DNA from: Priestia aryabhattai
GTDB lineage: Bacteria > Bacillota > Bacilli > Bacillales > Bacillaceae_H
Reading direction: 5' to 3'
Length of the DNA stretch: 64,000 bases
Assembly: GCF_023715685.1 (NCBI RefSeq)
Contig: NZ_JAMBOQ010000003.1
Span: forward strand, 1 to 64,000
Shown here piece by piece: positions 17,477 through 27,546 of this stretch. The notes beneath the pieces were generated by a model, which was not told the DNA's origin, searched no databases, and saw only the letters and a list, made by a program, of their open reading frames with translations. Numbering within the stretch: the first letter of the stretch is position 1; every line of letters starts with the position of its first letter. A program made the translations under genes and the position numbers.

Positions 17477-19105
17477 TTGGAAACTACAGAAAAGTATATA
17501 ATACAATCACATGAAAGATGTGAAACATTATATCATTTAAACCCTAAAGATATACCAATTCCCAAAGTGTGTTTAGTAAGAAAAGAATTACAACGACAAA
17601 ATTCTAAATATGAAAGTATCCTCCAAGTAACAAGGTATTTCATGGAGAAAATTTTAGAATATTCAAAAGGAATTCCTACATTAGTGGTAGTTTCTAATGA
17701 AAGTGGATTTATCTTAGACATGTATGGAGACAAAACTATTCAACAAATGGTTGATAATCTAGGAATAACACCTGGAGTGCGGTTTGATGAGAAAGATGTT
17801 GGAACTAATTCTATTTCGTTAGCTCTTCAGTTAAAGAAGCCTGTTGAGATTATTGGTAAAAATCATTTTCAAGAAGTACTACATAGCGCAGCATGTTTTT
17901 CTGCACCTTTTTATTATTCTCCTTCTAAAGTATTAAGTGGCACTATCTCGTTAATGACGACTATTGATTATGCTAGCTCTTTACATTTAGGGCTTCTATC
18001 TTCAGCTATTGATTCAATCGAACGTGAATTAAAGCTCCAAGAACAAAATTACAAGTTAGATTTATTAAATCAAATACTTATGCATTCAACTCAAGATGGT
18101 GTTTTGATCACAGATACAAAAGGGAAAATAAGAGATTTTAATGAGGCTGCAAAGAATTTATTTGAAGCCCAAGAGAATTTCACAGGTTGTTTTGAAAATG
18201 AACAAGCGGAGATAGTTCAGAAATATATTGACTCTGTTCTTCAAACTAAAAAACCTCTTAAAAATATCGAAATTGATATAGATAATGAACATAAAGAAAA
18301 CTTAATTAGGTGCTTAGTAGATGTCTTACCTTTATTTGATAGTTATCAAAAGTTAAATGGGGCTTTTCTACAATTTAGAGATATGAGTGAATTTTATAAA
18401 CTACAGGAGCAAGTTATTGCATCAGAAAAGCTATCTACCTTAGGGGTACTGGGAACTGGCTTTGCACATGAAATTAAAAATCCTCTAACAGCTATTATTG
18501 GTTTGATTCAACTTTTACAGAAGCAAGATATAGACCTCAATACCCAAGAAAAATATTTAAACATTATATCTAAAGAATTGGAAAGAATAAAAGATTTAAC
18601 TAATCAATTTGCTTCATTAGGGAAGCCTACGTTATTTAAACGAAAGTCATGTGATATTGATGTATTAATAAAAAATACAATTGCCCTTGTAAAAAGTCAT
18701 GCTCTATTACATAATATTGCAATTAAATATGAAAATAAGAGAAATTCGTTAAAAACTAAAGTAGATGAATCACAAATTAAACAAGTGCTGATTAATCTAC
18801 TTCAAAATGCTATTGATGCAATGCAAGATGGTGGAGAAATAACAGTATCTCTAGATTTTAACGAAGAAACAGAACAAATAAAAATTGTCGTTCGAGATAA
18901 TGGGGTTGGAATGACCGCAAAAGAGCTAAAAAGCATATCTAAGCCCTTTTTTTCCACAAAAGAAAGGGGAATAGGGCTTGGTTTACATATTTCTTATCAA
19001 ATTATTGAATCCCATGGTGGAAAAATTAGGGTTAATTCTATAAAAGATAAGGGTTCAACTTTTACGCTTTATTTGCCAGCTTACTCTCAACAGGAAGGTA
19101 TATGA
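17477..19105 (+). CDS. Orphan soluble histidine kinase (GAF-PAS-HisKA-HATPase)
   Basis: 542 residues with no membrane helices. Residues ~50-180 resemble the GAF-type input of AcoR-like activators (DEKDVGTNSISLALQLKKP). Residues ~195-305 are a PAS domain (TQDGVLITDTKGKIRDFNEAA). The H-box GFAHEIKNPLTAIIGL has phospho-His331, followed by N-box LINLLQNAIDAMQDGG, DNGVGM and GIGLGLHI. The start is TTG at 17477, with GGGAGG eight bases upstream. It overlaps the next gene by 4 bp. No response regulator is near, as for phosphorelay kinases of the KinA-E type. The signal may be a small metabolite. Confidence 0.88.
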   Translation: METTEKYIIQSHERCETLYHLNPKDIPIPKVCLVRKELQRQNSKYESILQVTRYFMEKILEYSKGIPTLVVVSNESGFILDMYGDKTIQQMVDNLGITPGVRFDEKDVGTNSISLALQLKKPVEIIGKNHFQEVLHSAACFSAPFYYSPSKVLSGTISLMTTIDYASSLHLGLLSSAIDSIERELKLQEQNYKLDLLNQILMHSTQDGVLITDTKGKIRDFNEAAKNLFEAQENFTGCFENEQAEIVQKYIDSVLQTKKPLKNIEIDIDNEHKENLIRCLVDVLPLFDSYQKLNGAFLQFRDMSEFYKLQEQVIASEKLSTLGVLGTGFAHEIKNPLTAIIGLIQLLQKQDIDLNTQEKYLNIISKELERIKDLTNQFASLGKPTLFKRKSCDIDVLIKNTIALVKSHALLHNIAIKYENKRNSLKTKVDESQIKQVLINLLQNAIDAMQDGGEITVSLDFNEETEQIKIVVRDNGVGMTAKELKSISKPFFSTKERGIGLGLHISYQIIESHGGKIRVNSIKDKGSTFTLYLPAYSQQEGI

Positions 19106-20763
19106 CTAACATGAAAACAGTAGTTTCTTTATTGATTGATCATTTTAAAGAATGGGGAGTTACTCATATCTTTGGGATCCCTGGTAAATCTATCGTTCCT
19201 ATATTAACTGAAATAGAGGACAACGGGCTAGAATTTATAGTTACTAGGCATGAAAATGGAGCAGGTTTTGCAGCATCAGGCTATTCATTGATAAAAGATA
19301 CTATTGGGGTTGCAATAGGAACCTCTGGTCCTGGAGGAACAAATCTTTTGACATCTGCTGGTCAGGCTAAAGCCTATCATCTTCCTGTTTTGTTTATTAC
19401 AGGCCATCCGTCCATAAAAGATACGGGAAAAGCTTTAGGGCAAGATTCCTCAATGTTTGGAACAGATTTAGTAAAAATGTTTGAGCCCGTAACGTTATTT
19501 AGTGCACGAGTTGAGCGCAAAGAACAGTTTGAATTATATTTTAAACATGCTATTGAAAAAGCATGTGTGGGGGTTAAAGGTCCGGTGCATCTTTCTATTC
19601 CCTTTGAAGTTTTATTAGAAGAAATTAATCCTTTCAAATTTGAATTACCGAGAGAGGTTCCTGTCGTATCAACACAATTGGAGAAAGTAATACACCAATT
19701 AAATCAAGCTGAAAATCCAATATTATTTTTAGGAAAAGGTGTACAGATTTCTAAAGCTTATGAGGAAGTGAAATGGCTTGCTGAAAAATGGGGGATTCCG
19801 GTGATTACAACTCCTGGTGGAAAAGGTACTTTTTCTACTAATCATTCTTTATCTTTAGGTGCATTTGGCTTAGGTGGTACAGAAAGAGCGACGAAGTATT
19901 TGCAATCTAATATAGATCTCATGATTGTAATTGGAAGCAAGTTAAGCGATATGTCTTTAGCAGGATTCAAGGAGAGTTATAAGCCTAAGAAAATTATTCA
20001 ATTTGATATAGACTCCACCTTTTCAGGGAAATCAATTTCAGTTCCAACCCTAGTTATCCAAGGAGATGCAAAAAGAAACTTAGAAGAGCTCAAAAAGAAA
20101 GTGAATGGTATGAGATCAACTCCCTTAGCACCAATTAATTTACTTGCTCAAGAACAAGGGAATGAAAAAAATCAAACTGAAGAGCTAAGTGAAAGTTCAC
20201 ATTATATATCAGCAGCTAGTGCAATTAAAGAGCTTCGTAGATATTTACCAGATGAAACAATATTATTTGGGGATGATGGAAGTCATACTTTTTTTGCTAT
20301 TAAGCACTATGATATCTATGAGCCTGGCACTTTCTTTTTTGATGATGTGTTTGGTACTATGGGACATGCTATTGGTTATGCAATAGGTGCTAAAATAGCT
20401 TCACCACAGAAACCTATTGTATGCCTCACTGGCGATGGATGTACACTCATGCATGGTACCGAAATCGCATCAGCTGTAAATGAAGGCGTTGCAGTAGTAT
20501 TTGTTGTATTTAACAATGGCGGTTTAGATATGGTTGATAAAGGGATGAAACAATGGTTAAATCGCTCGGTTGGAGCCAAGTATAAAGAAAAAACTAATAT
20601 TAAGAAATTTGCAGAATCATTGGGAGCTATTGCTTATAGGTGTAGAAATAAAAGCGAAATAGAGGATGCTATTAGACAAACGTTGGAATATAAAAATATC
20701 CCTTCAGTTATAGAGGTTATGGTTGATCCCAAAGAAATACCACCTATCTTAGATAGGATATAA
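19102..20763 (+). CDS. ThDP-dependent enzyme, acetolactate-synthase-like
   Basis: 553 residues with all three domains of the pyruvate-oxidase/acetolactate-synthase fold. The catalytic Glu51 is in TRHENGAGFAASGY. The cofactor motif begins LTGDGCTLMHGTEIA and ends VVFNNGG. It differs from the window's alsS gene at 61689 and lacks the FAD-loop hallmarks I would expect of an anabolic enzyme. The actual substrate is unknown; pyruvate, oxalyl-CoA or a 2-ketoacid are possible. Its ATGA overlap with the kinase stop shows translational coupling, an unusual pairing. Confidence 0.85.
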   Translation: MTNMKTVVSLLIDHFKEWGVTHIFGIPGKSIVPILTEIEDNGLEFIVTRHENGAGFAASGYSLIKDTIGVAIGTSGPGGTNLLTSAGQAKAYHLPVLFITGHPSIKDTGKALGQDSSMFGTDLVKMFEPVTLFSARVERKEQFELYFKHAIEKACVGVKGPVHLSIPFEVLLEEINPFKFELPREVPVVSTQLEKVIHQLNQAENPILFLGKGVQISKAYEEVKWLAEKWGIPVITTPGGKGTFSTNHSLSLGAFGLGGTERATKYLQSNIDLMIVIGSKLSDMSLAGFKESYKPKKIIQFDIDSTFSGKSISVPTLVIQGDAKRNLEELKKKVNGMRSTPLAPINLLAQEQGNEKNQTEELSESSHYISAASAIKELRRYLPDETILFGDDGSHTFFAIKHYDIYEPGTFFFDDVFGTMGHAIGYAIGAKIASPQKPIVCLTGDGCTLMHGTEIASAVNEGVAVVFVVFNNGGLDMVDKGMKQWLNRSVGAKYKEKTNIKKFAESLGAIAYRCRNKSEIEDAIRQTLEYKNIPSVIEVMVDPKEIPPILDRI

Positions 20764-21250
20764 AGATTCAGGTTCTAGTGTAAAAATACCACGAAAATTT
20801 CAAAAGATCTCTAAACCTTTGATATGATAATAACATTATTTGAAAAAGGTTTGTTTTCAGTAGAATAAAGTTTAATTTGTTGTAGCTGAAATTTTATAAT
20901 GCTGAGCAATAACAAATGTAATTACCTTAAATTTCACACATAAAAACCACTTGCATATCGCAAGTGGTTTCTATTTCTAAGATTACATATATCCATGTGG
21001 TGAATCCATTCAAGGAGAGATTTCGCAAGCATGCCAGAACAGTACATAGGGTTAAAGAAAGTTATAAACAGGCAAGTAGATGTCCCTCAACCTCTTTAAA
21101 CAGACGATCAAATAGAATTAATTAATTTCACGTTGATTGAAGAAGGGCATTTCATAAATTTGGAGAATATTATCACAGTCAAATAATTTGATGATGGACT
21201 GTACGGGTGTTAGGGTGACTGATTGAAAAATTGAACAGGAGTGTTCCTTA
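20764..21250. other. Intergenic stretch with terminator and a doubtful short ORF
   Basis: Contains the terminator at 20944-20970. A 22-codon frame (21031-21099, MPEQYIGLKKVINRQVD) follows an AAGGAGAG site, but no relatives are recognised. Confidence 0.4.
20944..20975 (+). terminator. Terminator of the kinase-ThDP operon
   Basis: AAACCACTTGC (20944-20954) pairs with GCAAGTGGTTT (20960-20970). Confidence 0.8.
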
Positions 21251-21843
21251 ATGGCAAATAGTAGAACAAATCCTAAAGTTGATGAATTTTTAAGTAAAGC
21301 TAAAAAGTGGAAAGAAGAATATGAGACGCTGAGAAACATTGTTCTTGACTGTGAGTTGATTGAAGAATTTAAGTGGATGAATCCTTGCTACACGTTTGAG
21401 AAAAAAATATCGTTTTAATACATGGGTTTAAAGAATATTGTGCACTTCTGTTTCCTAAGGGTGCTTTGTTACAGGATTCTCATGGCGTTCTAATCCAACA
21501 AACAGAGAATGTACAAGGAGCGCGTCAGATTCGGTTTACCAATGTGCAGGAAATAGTTGAAAAGGAAGCCATCTTGAAAGCTTATATTTATGAGGCCATT
21601 GAAGTTGAAAAAGCCGGTTTGAAAGTGAAAGTTAAAAAACCGGAAGAATTGATGATCCCTGAAGAACTTCAACATAAATTTGATGAAATTCCTTCTCTGA
21701 AAACATCTTTTGAAGCATTGACTCCAGGACGGCAAAGAGCATATATTCTTTATTTTTCTACAGCTAAACAATCTAAGACTCGAGAAGCAAGGATTGAGAA
21801 ATATATGGAGAACATTCTCAACGGAAAAGGGTTAAATGATTAG
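21251..21843 (+). pseudogene. ydeI: YdeI-like (DUF1801) gene with a frameshift
   Basis: The first 56 codons read MANSRTNPKVDEFLSKAKKW and continue to CYTFEKK, then stop after ISF. The +1 frame continues as NIVLIHGFKEYCALLFPKG-type sequence and runs to VEK-MENILNGKGLND at 21843. The two parts join perfectly if one extra A is placed in the A7 run at about 21401-21407. Together they give a ~197-residue YdeI/DUF1801 protein. This is either a natural single-base deletion in a homopolymer or a sequencing error. Product function in B. subtilis is unknown. Confidence 0.8.
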
Positions 21844-21875
21844 TAGGTTTTATTTAAAACATAGCTAATATAAGA

Positions 21876-21905
21876 AGCCACTTGTATAAAACAAGTGGCT
21901 CTTTG
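21876..21905 (+). terminator. Terminator of the ydeI-like gene
   Basis: AGCCACTTGT (21876-21885) pairs with ACAAGTGGCT (21891-21900). Confidence 0.8.
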
Positions 21906-22259
21906 CTACGTTGAATACATTAAAACATTCACGTATCATTCCCGTTACCGTTATAGCATAAATTCTATATTTCTCATTAAATATATGAAATAAAAGGGCT
22001 ATTAAAACCTTTATAATCATATTTTAAGGCATAAAATACGCATTACAAGACAAGGAGTTCGTATTTCTATATGCTTACTGTTGATATATAAACAATGCCT
22101 ATTAGAGGGATGTAAATAAAAAATACCCCAAAAAGGGGGCGCTTTTTATGAAATACATACTATACACAAAGGTAATGAGTCGTTAGTAAAAGGATATAGT
22201 CAAGCTCCTTTTATATTCATTATTGCATTTTCTCTTTGAAACTATACCCCATAAAAATC

Positions 22260-22290
22260 AAAAACACTCGTACAGGAGGGTGTTTTTACA
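22260..22290 (+). terminator. Terminator-like hairpin without a gene
   Basis: AAAAACACTC pairs with GGGTGTTTTT across a short loop, in a stretch (21906-22545) where no gene is supported. Another CCCC/GGGG hairpin lies near 22127-22141. Confidence 0.55.
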
Positions 22291-22545
22291 ACTTTAAACT
22301 TGAAAGGAGAAACGATCCGTCAGCAAAGCAAGTTGCCGACCATTCGTAGTTTGTGCCCTTTAATTGTTTTTTATACTATATATCTTTTCATTAATCTTAT
22401 ACCAGCACCCTTCTAAGCCAATAATCTTTTGTCTACCCCTCATAATGGTCTTACATTTCTCTCTTGACTTATTTTCATTACCAATTTTGTAAGCCAATAA
22501 GAGATAAAAACGACCCCTACATCGATTACAAAGAAATAAAATAAG

Positions 22546-22769
22546 TTCATTGGACTTCTAAAGTGGAATAAGTATATATTAGCAATCACAGTCTTTGCTT
22601 TTTTTGCTTCCTTTGTGGGGGAAGCATTTTTAAATGGTTAGGAATATATAAATTACTGAAATGGGAACACATTTATTCTGTACCATTTTATATTTTGATT
22701 GGAATCTTTGTGAAAATTGTATTGCAAAAATTTATTTCTATTGAGGGAAAATCGAGACATGGAATTTAA
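22546..22769 (+). pseudogene. Remnant of a CBO0543-like membrane protein
   Basis: Two frames carry complementary pieces. The first reads FIGLLKWNKYILAITVF and ends SFVGEAFLNG before a stop. The second continues WLGIYKLLKWEHIYSVPF and ends EGKSRHGI at 22769. Together they resemble the C-terminal half of CBO0543-family four-helix membrane proteins. No start or ribosome site is seen, and a frameshift is needed near 22635. Family assignment is tentative. Confidence 0.45.
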
Positions 22770-22894
22770 TTACGTAATCTGTAACAAAAAGATATTATAA
22801 AGAAAGTATAGGAAATATTCATTTTAATTGATACCCTCTTTACAAATGTAAAACTCAGGCGTATAGTACCTAACATACATATATGATCTTGCTA

Positions 22895-23060
22895 TTTTCA
22901 TACCTTTTATCGCTTAATCCACTAAGGAGTGGGGGACCCATTTTTGTGCACTTGCACTTGGGGTGAATCCTTCTAAAAGAAGGTAGGGCTACTCTAAAGG
23001 CCCGAATCCGACAGCTAACCTCATCAGCGTTTGGAGAGAAGGTTTGCTTTTATTTGTCCT
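22895..23060 (+). ncRNA. ydaO/yuaA c-di-AMP riboswitch
   Basis: The element shows the conserved order CGCTTAATC, AGTGGGGGACCC, TTGGGGTGAATC, AGGGC, CCCGAATCCGACAGCTAACC. These match the ydaO aptamer. A transcription terminator follows at 23064, and the potassium importer gene kimA comes next. High c-di-AMP is expected to favour termination, lowering K+ uptake. Confidence 0.93.
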
Positions 23061-23063
23061 GGA

Positions 23064-23098
23064 AAGAACACTAAGCAGAACCTTAGTGTTCTTTTTTG
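23064..23098 (+). terminator. Riboswitch expression-platform terminator
   Basis: AAGAACACTAAG (23064-23075), loop, CTTAGTGTTCTT (23082-23093), then a T-run. It is placed between aptamer and kimA. Confidence 0.9.
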
Positions 23099-23174
23099 TG
23101 TTTTTTTTCTGAGATAGGGAATGATGAGAGTAAACCAATATAGGTAAATGGCAAAGGTTCCAGGAGGAGTTTAG

Positions 23175-25004
23175 ATGAGTTATTCATCCATAAAACGTTT
23201 ATTAATTGGGAGGCCACTTAAATCAAAGGAGCTAGGTGAACAAAAGTTAAATAAGATCAAGGCCTTAGCTATTCTTTCATCCGATGCACTTTCATCCGTG
23301 GCGTACGGCCCAGAACAAGTCCTTATTGTGCTTGCCACAATTGGGATGATAGCATTTTGGTACTCTATCCCAATTGGTATTGGTGTACTTATTCTTTTAA
23401 CAGCACTTATCCTTTCTTACCGACAAATTATTTATGCCTTTCCAGAAGGTGGTGGCGCTTATGTTGTATCTAAACATAACCTTGGAGAGAATGCAGGGCT
23501 TATTGCTGGAGGATCTCTATTAGTAGACTATATTTTAACCGTATCTGTAAGTATTTCATCTGGAACTGATGCGTTAACGTCTGCTTTTCCTGTTCTTCAT
23601 GACTATAGGGTCATAATCGCTTGCTTATTGGTTATTTTTATTATGGTTTTGAATCTAAGAGGAGTAACGGAATCTGCGTCAGCATTAGCGTATCCTGTTT
23701 ATTTGTTTGTTCTTGCATTACTTTTATTAATAGGGATAGGAATGTGGAAAGTAGCGACTGGTCAGATCTCTCCTGACATTCATCCTGCCATCGGGACTGC
23801 AGTGCCAGGAATCAGCTTATTTTTACTATTACGAGCTTTTTCATCAGGGTGTTCAGCTCTTACAGGCGTAGAAGCTATTTCAAATGCTGTAACAAACTTT
23901 AGACAGCCAGCTGCAAGAAATGCGGTTCGTACGCTTGTTGCAATGGGCGTTATTTTAGCTATTCTGTTTTCAGGTGTAATGTTCTTGGCTTATTGGTTTG
24001 GAATTGTACCTAAAGCAGAGGAGACGGTTGTTTCACAGCTTGCTTCCCAAGTGTTTGGACGAAATGGTTTCTATTATTTTGTTCAGGGTACAACGGCTTT
24101 AATTTTAGTATTAGCTGCTAATACAGGCTTTTCAGCCTTTCCTTTACTGGCTGTTAATTTAGCTGTAGATAAGTATATTCCTCGTATGTTTACGATACGT
24201 GGTGATCGTTTAGGCTATTCAAATGGGATTGTGACCCTTGGAATTGCCTCTATTGCGCTCATCATAGCATTTCAAGGTAATACAGAACGGTTAATTCCTT
24301 TATATGCCGTTGGAGTATTCATTCCATTTACGCTATCTCAAACAGGCATGATTGTAAAATGGCTAAGAGAAAAACCAGCTGGCTGGCAAGGGAAATTAGT
24401 GACTAATTTTATAGGGGCTTTTATTAGCTTCACTGTACTGATTATTTTCTTTACAACAAAATTCTCACAAGTGTGGGCTGTTTTAATCTTCTTACCTCTT
24501 ATCGTCTATCTGTTTCACCGTATTAAGAACCATTACGTAGAGGTAGGAAAGCAACTTCGCATCAAGCCAGGAGACAAAGAAGCATTAGCACTAGAAGGAA
24601 ATGTAGTCATTATACCGGTTGCAGGCTTAACAAGGGCTGTCGAGAATTCAATTAACTATGCGAAAATTATTGGAGACACAGTTATTGCGGTCCATGTGGC
24701 ATTTGACCGTGAAAGTGAAAAGAGAATGGAAGAGATATGGAACGAACGATATCCTGATATACGCTTAGTTACATTCTACTCACAATATCGAAGCTTAGTT
24801 GGACCTCTTTTACGCTTTATTGATCGTGTAGAAGAGCGAGCTGATGATAGCCATATGGCTGTCACTGTTTTAATTCCGCAATTTATCACAAGAAAAAGCT
24901 GGCATAACGCGTTGCATAACCAATCAAGCTTATTACTAAGAGCACACCTTCTTTACCGGAAAAATGTCATTGTAACCACATTGCCTTATAAATTTAAAAA
25001 GTAA
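23175..25004 (+). CDS. kimA: High-affinity potassium importer KimA
   Basis: A 609-residue APC-superfamily K+/H+ symporter. About 12 membrane helices span residues 25-460, starting with LAILSSDALSSVAYGPEQVL and FPEGGGAYVVSKHNLGEN. A ~150-residue cytosolic C-terminal domain follows (GNVVIIPVAGLTRAVENSI). AGGAGG precedes the ATG. The c-di-AMP riboswitch directly upstream supports the identification. A terminator follows at 25014. Confidence 0.93.
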   Translation: MSYSSIKRLLIGRPLKSKELGEQKLNKIKALAILSSDALSSVAYGPEQVLIVLATIGMIAFWYSIPIGIGVLILLTALILSYRQIIYAFPEGGGAYVVSKHNLGENAGLIAGGSLLVDYILTVSVSISSGTDALTSAFPVLHDYRVIIACLLVIFIMVLNLRGVTESASALAYPVYLFVLALLLLIGIGMWKVATGQISPDIHPAIGTAVPGISLFLLLRAFSSGCSALTGVEAISNAVTNFRQPAARNAVRTLVAMGVILAILFSGVMFLAYWFGIVPKAEETVVSQLASQVFGRNGFYYFVQGTTALILVLAANTGFSAFPLLAVNLAVDKYIPRMFTIRGDRLGYSNGIVTLGIASIALIIAFQGNTERLIPLYAVGVFIPFTLSQTGMIVKWLREKPAGWQGKLVTNFIGAFISFTVLIIFFTTKFSQVWAVLIFLPLIVYLFHRIKNHYVEVGKQLRIKPGDKEALALEGNVVIIPVAGLTRAVENSINYAKIIGDTVIAVHVAFDRESEKRMEEIWNERYPDIRLVTFYSQYRSLVGPLLRFIDRVEERADDSHMAVTVLIPQFITRKSWHNALHNQSSLLLRAHLLYRKNVIVTTLPYKFKK

Positions 25005-25013
25005 AGTGAACAA

Positions 25014-25050
25014 AAAGCCCATTTACTTAATAAGTTGATGGGCTTTATCT
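25014..25050 (+). terminator. Terminator of kimA
   Basis: AAAGCCCAT pairs with ATGGGCTTT, followed by a T-rich tail. Confidence 0.8.
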
Positions 25051-25464
25051 TTCCTATATGAATTGCTAGTCTAACTAACGCGTTTTTTAGTTTCTGATTC
25101 CGGTTTGATTAGTAGAGAAGATAAAAATTCATAAATAATTGCAAATACCAAGGGTTGTTTACCCTCCTTCAGTTTATATTTAATTTAGCTTAGATATAAC
25201 CATAAAAATCAAGATTTAAAAATTATTGGTATTATGTTAATTAGGCATGAAGTTGCATAGCAACATCGTACAGATAGATTATAATAAAAAAAGATAATTT
25301 CCCATAGCCCTATTTTAAAAAATTGTTAATTAATTTTTTCCTTTTTTCTCTTTCGTTAGTTGAAGATAGAGGATATAGGAAGAATTCCATATTGTAAATC
25401 GTAATCATTGCGTTTATAATAAATGAAACGATGATTTGTTGTAACGATGAAGGGTGGAGCGACG

Positions 25465-25818
25465 ATGAATGAAAAGATGATGGAGGTTTTCGCAAGAAAT
25501 ATTATTGCTTCTCTTTCGATTAACAAACGAATGCTATATCAATTTATTGAAGGAGTCGAAGATCATTTAGCACAAAAGGCTGAGACGAAAGAACAGTTTT
25601 TAACACTTCTTAAAGAACAGTCTCCTCATCACCAAGCAGCCAATCGTTTTGGAATGACTATTTTTGAAACGGTTACTTTAATGCACGAAATTGAAGACGA
25701 AATTAATGAAAAGTTAGAAAGGAAATTAGATAGATACGAGTGGATAGATTACACGGATTACATTACATATTCAAAACAAGCCATTAATAGTACCCGTTAT
25801 TACCTTATTATTTCCTAG
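25465..25818 (+). CDS. Hypothetical helical cytosolic protein
   Basis: About 117 residues, rich in Glu, Lys and hydrophobic heptads, predicted all-helical. No family recognised. An earlier in-frame ATG at 25447 exists, but the GGGTGGAG ribosome site lies between the two ATGs, so 25465 is preferred. It includes HEIEDEINEKLERKLDRYEW. It stands alone between kimA and dbpA with its own terminator. The 460 bp upstream hold nothing else recognisable. Confidence 0.6.
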   Translation: MNEKMMEVFARNIIASLSINKRMLYQFIEGVEDHLAQKAETKEQFLTLLKEQSPHHQAANRFGMTIFETVTLMHEIEDEINEKLERKLDRYEWIDYTDYITYSKQAINSTRYYLIIS

Positions 25819-25893
25819 TTATTTTACTGACTTTTTTATATTGTAGATGTATGAGATGAAAATAAGTTTGACTTCAAAAATGAGTGTATATAC

Positions 25894-25929
25894 AAAAGCC
25901 GCTTTTGCATTAGAAGAAAAGCGGCTTTT
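25894..25929 (+). terminator. Terminator hairpin
   Basis: AAAAGCCGCTTTT (25894-25906) pairs with AAAAGCGGCTTTT (25917-25929). Confidence 0.8.
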
Positions 25930-26036
25930 ATGATTTTGAATTTTGAGCGCGTATAGAAGAATTAAAGTATAATGAAACATAGTGCATCGGGTCATGATAA
26001 AGATAATCACTAATTTAAAATAAATGAGGGTACAAA

Positions 26037-27482
26037 ATGAATCAAAGAAGTTTTAGTCAATACGGTCTTAGTGATAAGGTAGTTAAGGCACTTTCTAGTT
26101 TGCAATACAATCATCCTACAGAAGTACAAAGCAAGGTGCTTCCTATTGCGCTAGAAGAGAGAGATGTTGTCGTGAAGTCTCAAACAGGAAGTGGAAAAAC
26201 AGCTTCCTTTGGCATTCCACTGTGTGAATTAGTTAACTGGGAAGAAAATAAACCCCAAGCCCTAGTGTTAACACCTACACGAGAGCTGGCTGCGCAAGTA
26301 AAAGAAGATATTACAAATATCGGCCGTTTTAAGCGAATTAAAGCAGCAGCTGTCTACGGAAAATCACCATTTGCCAAGCAAAAAGTAGAATTAAAACAAA
26401 AAACACATATTGTCGTGGGTACGCCTGGACGAGTACTTGATCATATTGAAAAAGAAACGCTTGCATTAGAGAAAATTCGTTATTTAGTTATTGATGAAGC
26501 AGATGAAATGCTAAATATGGGTTTTATTGATCAAGTAGAAGCAATTATTCAACATCTTCCTAGTGAGCGTGTAACTATGCTTTTCTCGGCTACACTTCCT
26601 GAAGATATTGAAGAGCTGTCTCGCAAATATATGAAAGAGCCGGTTGATGTTGAAATCAAAGCGAATGGTTTGACAACAAGCACGATTGACCATTCTATTA
26701 TATCAGTAGAAAATGAACGTAAATTTAAACTGCTGAAAGACGTAATCACAGTAGAAAACCCGGACAGCTGCATCATTTTTTGCCGCACGCAAGAGCAGGT
26801 GAACACCCTGTTAGATGATTTGGATAATCTTGGATATCCTTGTGATAAAATTCATGGTGCAATGGTGCAAGAAGACCGTTTTGAGGTTATGAATGATTTC
26901 AAAAAAGGAAAATTCCGCTATTTAGTGGCGACAGATGTAGCTGCGAGAGGAATTGATATTGATAATATCACACACGTTATTAACTATGACCTTCCGTTAG
27001 AAAAAGAAAGTTACGTTCACCGTACAGGAAGAACGGGACGTGCCGGTAAAAAAGGGAAAGCTATCACATTTGTAACGCCTTATGAAGAGAGAATGCTATC
27101 GGAAATTGAAGAATATATCGGTTTTTCGATTCCAACATCCATTCCTCCTTCTGAAGAAGAAGTACAGCAGGCAGCAGCAGCTTTTACTGAAAAAATCAAT
27201 GAGCGTCCAGAAGTCAAAAAAGATAAAAGCGAGTCATTAAATAAAGACATTATGAAGCTGTATTTTAACGGAGGAAAGAAAAAGAAAATTCGCGCGGTCG
27301 ATTTTGTAGGAACAATTGCGAAGTTAGACGGGGTAACCGCAGACGATATTGGGATTATTACGATTCAAGAAAATGTCTCTTATGTGGAGATTTTGAATGG
27401 AAAAGGCCCAAAAGTGTTACAAGCAATGAAAAACAAAACAATTAAAGGAAAGAAATTAAAAGTTCATAAAGCGATTAAATAG
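26037..27482 (+). CDS. dbpA: DEAD-box RNA helicase DbpA
   Basis: 481 residues. Core motifs in order: [11 protein letters not shown] (I), PTRELAAQV (Ia), VIDEADEM (II), LFSATL (III), IIFCRTQEQ (IV), [12 protein letters not shown] (V) and [10 protein letters not shown] (VI). A C-terminal ~75-residue domain ([18 protein letters not shown]) is the DbpA RNA-binding domain that recognises hairpin 92 of 23S rRNA. It acts in 50S ribosome assembly. Corresponds to B. subtilis YxiN. Confidence 0.94.
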   Translation: MNQRSFSQYGLSDKVVKALSSLQYNHPTEVQSKVLPIALEERDVVVKSQTGSGKTASFGIPLCELVNWEENKPQALVLTPTRELAAQVKEDITNIGRFKRIKAAAVYGKSPFAKQKVELKQKTHIVVGTPGRVLDHIEKETLALEKIRYLVIDEADEMLNMGFIDQVEAIIQHLPSERVTMLFSATLPEDIEELSRKYMKEPVDVEIKANGLTTSTIDHSIISVENERKFKLLKDVITVENPDSCIIFCRTQEQVNTLLDDLDNLGYPCDKIHGAMVQEDRFEVMNDFKKGKFRYLVATDVAARGIDIDNITHVINYDLPLEKESYVHRTGRTGRAGKKGKAITFVTPYEERMLSEIEEYIGFSIPTSIPPSEEEVQQAAAAFTEKINERPEVKKDKSESLNKDIMKLYFNGGKKKKIRAVDFVGTIAKLDGVTADDIGIITIQENVSYVEILNGKGPKVLQAMKNKTIKGKKLKVHKAIK

Positions 27483-27486
27483 CAGA

Positions 27487-27518
27487 AGGAAGTCCATCTT
27501 TTTAAAGATGGGCTTTAT
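27487..27518 (+). terminator. Terminator of dbpA
   Basis: CCATCTTT pairs with AAAGATGG, with outer AAG/CTT pairs and a T-rich tail. Confidence 0.75.
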
Positions 27519-27546
27519 TTGTACAGCCAATAAGGGAGTTGAGAGT

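Noticed and set aside
21031..21099. 22-codon ORF with a fair ribosome site
   Set aside because: Too short and without recognisable relatives; left in the intergenic note only.
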